Part shown: piece after piece, positions 22,689 through 26,660 of the stretch | How the letters are laid out: each line of letters starts with the position of its first letter | Numbering within the stretch: position 1 is the first letter of the stretch | NCBI GenBank assembly: GCA_937888635.1 | Contig: CALARG010000017.1 | Coordinates: 1-26,660, forward strand | Length of the DNA: 26,660 nucleotides | Reading direction: 5' to 3' | Source of the DNA: an uncultured Alphaproteobacteria bacterium | GTDB taxonomy: Bacteria > Pseudomonadota > Alphaproteobacteria > Rs-D84 | Made by a program: the position numbers and the translations under genes | The notes under the pieces: generated by a model | What the model was told of the DNA's origin: nothing | What the model saw: the letters and a program-made list of their open reading frames with translations, nothing else | Databases searched by the model: none

Positions 22689-22754
22689 ACACAACATATA
22701 GTGGTTGTCTGTCTGTTTTGCTAACAATATATAGTGAATCGTATAAACTATCAA
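22689..22754 (-). promoter_or_regulatory. nrdD promoter with two NrdR-like boxes
   Basis: On the minus strand TTGATA (22749-22754) and TATATT (22726-22731) are 17 bp apart. Two 16-bp boxes close to the NrdR consensus ACACTATATATTGTGT lie at 22722-22737 (about 13 of 16, overlapping the -10) and 22689-22704 (14 of 16). Their starts are 33 bp apart, about three helical turns, as is known for NrdR pairs. NrdR would repress the operon when dATP is high. Confidence 0.85.
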
Positions 22755-22951
22755 TACATAAAAACGCAAAAAAAAATTATTTTTTGCTTTACTTTTAAAA
22801 AGGTTGATATTCCGCCCCTTTGCGCGCGTAAACAGAATCGGTAAATCTGTACTAAGTATGCTTTTGTGTGTAAAAAAACAAAAAATTGCCCCAGGAAACG
22901 ATTCGTATTTTTATGGTTTTTACAAAATATTGATTAAAAATTGCGAATCAG

Positions 22952-22967
22952 TGTCTATATATTGTGT
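22952..22967 (+). promoter_or_regulatory. Orphan NrdR-box-like site upstream of the acyl ligase
   Basis: TGTCTATATATTGTGT matches 13 of 16 bases of the NrdR consensus, but no partner site at the expected distance is visible. The whole 22755-23084 interval has no supported gene. An open frame over 22804-23082 exists but shows no family, ribosome site or normal codon bias. Confidence 0.35.
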
Positions 22968-23084
22968 TTTTAGGAATCGGGCTGATTGTTATTTATGGGT
23001 TGTAATTCCTGTCAAAAATGGCTATATTCAATGTATCGCAACTGTGGTAGTTGCGTCTATGTTTAACAAAATTAAGGCATAATT

Positions 23085-24674
23085 ATGATTAAAAACATAT
23101 ATGAAATGCTGCAAGATGTATGTTCACGGAACAAGGACGGTATTTTCTTTGTACGCCAGAACGAAACCTATGCAGACTTGTTAAAAAAGGTGAAACAACG
23201 TGCCGTATTGTTGGCACAGCGTTTTGGTATTAAAAAGGGCGACACTGTTGCAATTTTATCTGGTAATACACCTGACTTTTTGCGCACATACTTTGCTATC
23301 ACATCCCAGGGTGCGCGTGCATTGATGTTGGATACAGGTTTAAACACCACCGAACACATCAATATGATGAAACGCACTGATTGTAAATTAGTTATGGCCC
23401 AGCCGTCTTTGTTCATTGACGATGCACCATGCCCCATGTTTGATATTGAAAACATTGATGACACTGATGAAAATGAATTTACAATGGCGCAAACTGAACG
23501 CAGCGATATTGCGCAATTGTCGTTTACATCTGGTTCAACCGGAAACCCCAAGGTTGTGGGGCTGACCCATGGAAATCTGATTGCATTGTCAGACGGGGCC
23601 CAGTTTTACAAAGATGTGATTTTCCCGGGCTATACTTTCTATGGATTTTTGCCACTGTATCATATATATGGTGTGGTAATTAATATTATTGTGCCAGTCG
23701 CACTACAGGGTAAATTATTATTGCAGCCTGTATTAAAGCCCCAAGAATTTATCAAAGACTTTAAGCAATATAAACCCGAAGTAATCCCTGCGGTTCCCCG
23801 TATTTGGGAGGTTTTCTATAAAAAGATTGTTGACAGTGCGCGTGAAAAGCATGTCTGGACACTAATGCGCATAATTGTCTCTATGCGCAAGATATTGCGT
23901 GCCATTGGCCTGGGCGGGCTGGTTGACAAAGTGACCAAACCTGTACACGACGCCTTTGGTGGAAACACCAAGGTTTTGGTGTCTGCGGGCGCAACATTAA
24001 AGCCATCAATTCGCAAGTTCTATGAAAGCATGGGCTTTGTTGTTGGTGATTGCTATGGCCTGACCGAAACGACAGGGCCTGCAAACTTTAACTTTGCATT
24101 CCGCAAACCCGATGGTTCCATGTACTATGCCGGTCCATTGCCGGGCAATGAAATCCAGATTCATAATCCCGACAAAAACGGAATTGGTGAAATTTGGGTT
24201 CGTGGTAATATGGTTATGCCGGGCTATCTGGAAAACGATACCGCCAACGCCGAAGCGTTTGAACAAGGCTGGTTTAAAACCGGTGACATTGGTTGCCTGG
24301 ATAAATACGGTCGTCTGACGGTCAAAGGTCGCCAAAAACAGGTTATTGTTCTGGACAGTGGTAAAAATGTATATCCCGACGAACTGGAAGACCTGTACAT
24401 GCAAAACGATGAAATCTTGAATGCAGCGGTATTTGAATATGTAATCAAGGATAAAATCGTACCATTCGCAGTATTCCAGGTAAAACCAGGCACAACTGTT
24501 GAACGCATTGCGTTATTGTTAAAGAAATCCAATTTGGCAATTGCGCAATATAAATGGGTTAAGCATTTTGCGATTACCGAAGAAGAACTGCCATCAACAT
24601 CCGCGAAAAAGGTTAAACACTTTGCCGTTCGCGATATGTTGGACGGTGGTGCCTTTACACGGGCAGACCAGTAA
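23085..24674 (+). CDS. AMP-forming acyl-CoA/acyl-ACP ligase (ANL superfamily)
   Basis: The 529-residue protein carries the adenylation motifs TSGSTGNPK (148-156, ATP phosphate loop), YGLTETTGP (substrate-side motif), GWFKTGDIG and GRQKQVIVLDSGKNVYPDELE. These are typical of long-chain acyl-CoA synthetases. It activates a fatty acid to acyl-AMP and passes it to CoA or a carrier protein. There is no separate carrier domain. The ACP fusion at 14099 is a possible acceptor, but the genes are far apart. AAGG precedes the start, and a hairpin terminator follows. A role in recycling host or membrane fatty acids is likely. Confidence 0.88.
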   Translation: MIKNIYEMLQDVCSRNKDGIFFVRQNETYADLLKKVKQRAVLLAQRFGIKKGDTVAILSGNTPDFLRTYFAITSQGARALMLDTGLNTTEHINMMKRTDCKLVMAQPSLFIDDAPCPMFDIENIDDTDENEFTMAQTERSDIAQLSFTSGSTGNPKVVGLTHGNLIALSDGAQFYKDVIFPGYTFYGFLPLYHIYGVVINIIVPVALQGKLLLQPVLKPQEFIKDFKQYKPEVIPAVPRIWEVFYKKIVDSAREKHVWTLMRIIVSMRKILRAIGLGGLVDKVTKPVHDAFGGNTKVLVSAGATLKPSIRKFYESMGFVVGDCYGLTETTGPANFNFAFRKPDGSMYYAGPLPGNEIQIHNPDKNGIGEIWVRGNMVMPGYLENDTANAEAFEQGWFKTGDIGCLDKYGRLTVKGRQKQVIVLDSGKNVYPDELEDLYMQNDEILNAAVFEYVIKDKIVPFAVFQVKPGTTVERIALLLKKSNLAIAQYKWVKHFAITEEELPSTSAKKVKHFAVRDMLDGGAFTRADQ

Positions 24675-24685
24675 TACACAAAAAT

Positions 24686-24710
24686 ATAGGGCAGGGAAAT
24701 CCCGCCCTAT
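24686..24710 (+). terminator. Terminator of the acyl ligase gene
   Basis: ATAGGGC-A-GGG pairs with CCCGCCCTAT across a one-base bulge around AAAT, followed by ATTTTCTTATT. Confidence 0.8.
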
Positions 24711-24726
24711 ATTTTCTTATTATCTA

Positions 24727-24754
24727 TTGACAAATAATTTTAGTGTACTATAAT
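24727..24754 (+). promoter_or_regulatory. Promoter of the 24784 gene
   Basis: TTGACA (24727-24732) and TATAAT (24749-24754), both consensus, are 16 bp apart. Confidence 0.85.
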
Positions 24755-24783
24755 AAGGTGTGTAAATAAAGAACGAGGATTTT

Positions 24784-25359
24784 ATGACAGACCAGAAAAA
24801 GGTCGCACCAATTGGTGTGTTTCATATTTTAAAGTCAGTTGTTGATGCCAAGGTACCTAAACTGCAAGACAGGGTATCTGCCGGCAAACGCGCCCAGACA
24901 GAATATCCCATTTTGGTTGATAATATCAAAGCGCTGCGTCAGTATGTCATGAACAGTCGTACTTTTGATCCATCTGAATATCGCGAAGCCGCGGCAGATT
25001 TGGACGACAAAGAAATGCAATTGGACGGCATTCAAAAGCGTATTGATAATGGTCGGACTGCAGAACGTGAATTAGCACATGTTGCATCATTTAACCAAAC
25101 ATATGGTGCTGTTTGCAAAAAACATAATAATGCATCCCGTATTCATGAACTGCGTGCAGTTGCCGACGAATTAGAAGAACGCATGTCGCACCTGGAAGAT
25201 AAAATCTGGGCATGCCAAATAAATATGGACAACACATCCCGTGTGCCATATGTTGTCGCCCAGTCGCATTCTGATGCAGACGATTATGTCGCCCAGTATC
25301 AAGAAGTTGAAGAACGGCTGTTAAAAGTTATGGAACAAATAAGACAACTTGAAAAATAA
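24784..25359 (+). CDS. Coiled-coil protein of unknown function
   Basis: The 191-residue product is almost wholly helical with heptad spacing of hydrophobic residues (about 85-145 and 165-191) and many charged residues. There is no signal peptide or membrane helix, so it is likely cytoplasmic. GAGG precedes the ATG, and a full-consensus promoter suggests strong expression. No family is recognised. It stands alone between two terminators. Confidence 0.7.
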   Translation: MTDQKKVAPIGVFHILKSVVDAKVPKLQDRVSAGKRAQTEYPILVDNIKALRQYVMNSRTFDPSEYREAAADLDDKEMQLDGIQKRIDNGRTAERELAHVASFNQTYGAVCKKHNNASRIHELRAVADELEERMSHLEDKIWACQINMDNTSRVPYVVAQSHSDADDYVAQYQEVEERLLKVMEQIRQLEK

Positions 25360-25360
25360 G

Positions 25361-25380
25361 AAATGCCCAATCGGGCATTT
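25361..25380. terminator. Bidirectional terminator
   Basis: AAATGCCC and GGGCATTT pair around AATC with T runs on both sides. It serves the convergent genes ending at 25359 and 25384. Confidence 0.9.
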
Positions 25381-25383
25381 TTT

Positions 25384-26625
25384 TTATTTGCAAATCACAA
25401 CATATGGTGGGTGGGATTTTTCTGTGTCAACACCATTTGGGCCACAATCCACACAGTTAAACTTTCTGTTTTGTGCGCGTGATTTATCAAATATAATTTC
25501 AACATCTTTTACGGCCTCTACCTTGTTGGCGTATTCTGCATTTGGAAAACCGAAATAGAACGCGCGCGTCCCACCACTGCATTCTGTCATTGCCCCTGGA
25601 TAGCAGCGTGTATCATGTATCTTGGCTGGGTCTGGCACACACCACGACACACATGTTTCTGGATCTGTTATCATTGTTTCGCAATCTGTACACGATGTAT
25701 GCGGCACGCGCAGCGTCGCCCCCAATGCGCCCCCATAAACCGCGCCACCTGTTAAATGGCCGCATTTTTTAACTGTCTTGTCAATTGTTGGGTCTGCCAC
25801 ACATTCCCATTCCAATGTGTTATAGTTCAGTCGCGCAATTAAATTATCTGGGCAACTTTTTTCTGGGAATGGGTTTATGCATTCCCAAACTTCGTCCACA
25901 ATAACTGCCGATTGTGTATCCGCGCACAGTGGTTTTCTGGATTCGTCGGGTACACATTCGTATAAATCAGAATCCCAAATCATATCCCCGCCACAGTCTG
26001 TTTTTGTATTATATGCAATGCATTGCCAACGACCAAATTTATAAACCTTGGTCGTGCCGGCTGGGCAATCTATATCAGGGGTGGTTGCGATTTCATATTG
26101 GATACCTGTATCGGGTATTTCATATTGTGTCAGATATACCAATTGCCCATTTTCTAATTTCATTTCTTCTATTATTGCCTTGGGGACAATGCGTTTTGTC
26201 GCGGTTCCGCCTGACATAATCATATTTTCGTTAAACAGCCCGAATGTACCGGATTCCGCATAGTGCTGTTCTAATATTTCCATCATACTATTATGGATTT
26301 CTGGGTCTAGTACCCCGGTTGCAGTAATCAAATAATTAAACGCAGGTTTTTTATTTTTTTCTGCCACACAATCTGTGATTTTTAATCGCTTGTCCAGACA
26401 GATAAATTTGCTGACAATCGTATTTTGTTCAATGCAAACATCTTGGAATTCTGTACCGTTGATTTGCGCATTATGTAATGCCGTTGCGCATTGCGCAATT
26501 GTCCGCAGGTCAGATTGTGTAATCGCCTGTTGGGTTTCATGATTTGCGATGCGTTGACTGGGGCTGTCCAGCATATAATAGCCCGCCATAAACAGCGCAA
26601 CCAAAATCATGATAAAAATATTCAT
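25384..26625 (-). CDS. Membrane-anchored cysteine-rich extracytoplasmic protein
   Basis: The 413-residue protein begins with one hydrophobic helix (MNIFIMILVALFMAGYYML). An alpha-helical stretch (about 25-60) follows, as in pilin-like or pseudopilin proteins, although there is no prepilin cleavage site. The rest has over twenty cysteines, many in repeated W-x-C patterns such as WQC, WEC and YEC after about 20-residue spacings. This suggests disulfide-bonded repeats outside the cytoplasm. ATG 26625 fits AGGGGG at 5 bp better than ATG 26628. A surface adhesin or pilus-tip role is possible, but I do not recognise the family. The gene probably continues an operon beyond the window edge. Confidence 0.65.
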   Translation of the reverse strand: MNIFIMILVALFMAGYYMLDSPSQRIANHETQQAITQSDLRTIAQCATALHNAQINGTEFQDVCIEQNTIVSKFICLDKRLKITDCVAEKNKKPAFNYLITATGVLDPEIHNSMMEILEQHYAESGTFGLFNENMIMSGGTATKRIVPKAIIEEMKLENGQLVYLTQYEIPDTGIQYEIATTPDIDCPAGTTKVYKFGRWQCIAYNTKTDCGGDMIWDSDLYECVPDESRKPLCADTQSAVIVDEVWECINPFPEKSCPDNLIARLNYNTLEWECVADPTIDKTVKKCGHLTGGAVYGGALGATLRVPHTSCTDCETMITDPETCVSWCVPDPAKIHDTRCYPGAMTECSGGTRAFYFGFPNAEYANKVEAVKDVEIIFDKSRAQNRKFNCVDCGPNGVDTEKSHPPYVVICK

Positions 26626-26660
26626 CATTCCCCCTTGCGATTTATAAAAAGTCTAGGTAA

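Noticed and set aside
22804..23082. 92-residue open frame ending just before the acyl ligase
   Set aside because: It starts with TTG, has no ribosome site or recognised motif, and covers a regulatory region; its composition is unlike the nearby genes.

Overview
The window looks like a chromosome segment of a host-associated, anaerobic, low-GC Gram-negative bacterium, most likely an uncultivated gut alphaproteobacterium (RF32-like). This placement is an inference from gene content. Supporting genes are a class III (oxygen-sensitive) ribonucleotide reductase with its activase, a 2[4Fe-4S] ferredoxin, Lgt, an outer-membrane beta-barrel protein, a GT10 fucosyltransferase and many lineage-specific proteins I could not place. 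No 16S gene or other taxonomic marker is present.

Bases 1-7630 form an AT-rich accessory region abutting a tRNA-Thr(UGU) gene at 7553-7628 (minus strand). I read it as cassettes stacked against the tRNA 3' end. Unit A (about 58-3705) carries a PnuC-type transporter, a small lipoprotein, a nucleoside-deoxyribosyltransferase-like protein, a radical SAM enzyme, an NrtR-like Nudix/winged-helix regulator and an HD-like hydrolase. Unit B (about 3902-4742) carries one HExxH metallopeptidase-like gene. Unit C (about 4909-7550) carries an AAA ATPase-DUF4435 (PARIS-like) defence protein and a two-helix membrane partner. The units are separated by conserved direct repeats. These contain a bidirectional hairpin, a 20-bp perfect copy of the tRNA-Thr 3' end in one junction, and pairs of a 7-bp motif spaced 12 bp. 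No integrase gene is visible.

Bases 7700-9700 hold four minus-strand genes for small cysteine-rich proteins of one apparent family. A perfect 42-bp direct repeat flanks two of them and is shared with the promoter region of a U32-family (TrhP-like) gene. Next come an outer-membrane barrel, a secreted glycine-zipper protein, an acyl carrier protein fused to a cysteine-rich tail, a ferredoxin, a Bax-inhibitor-1 family membrane protein, two small unknown genes and lgt. The tRNA-Ser(UGA) gene at 17130-17219 is preceded by a damaged 5' copy of itself. It is followed by a 178-bp tandem repeat, each unit ending in the tRNA 3' tail, and by a short XRE regulator.

Bases 18000-26660 contain an unknown gene, the fucosyltransferase and the nrdD operon. 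In that operon the glycyl-radical segment of NrdD lies on a separate 60-residue gene followed by nrdG, and two NrdR-like boxes overlap the operon promoter. An AMP-forming acyl-CoA/ACP ligase, a coiled-coil protein and a membrane-anchored cysteine-rich protein complete the window. The most notable points are the tRNA-Thr cassette array, the metabolic cassette in it, the split NrdD, the ACP-cysteine fusion, the cysteine-rich family and the tRNA-Ser satellite repeat.
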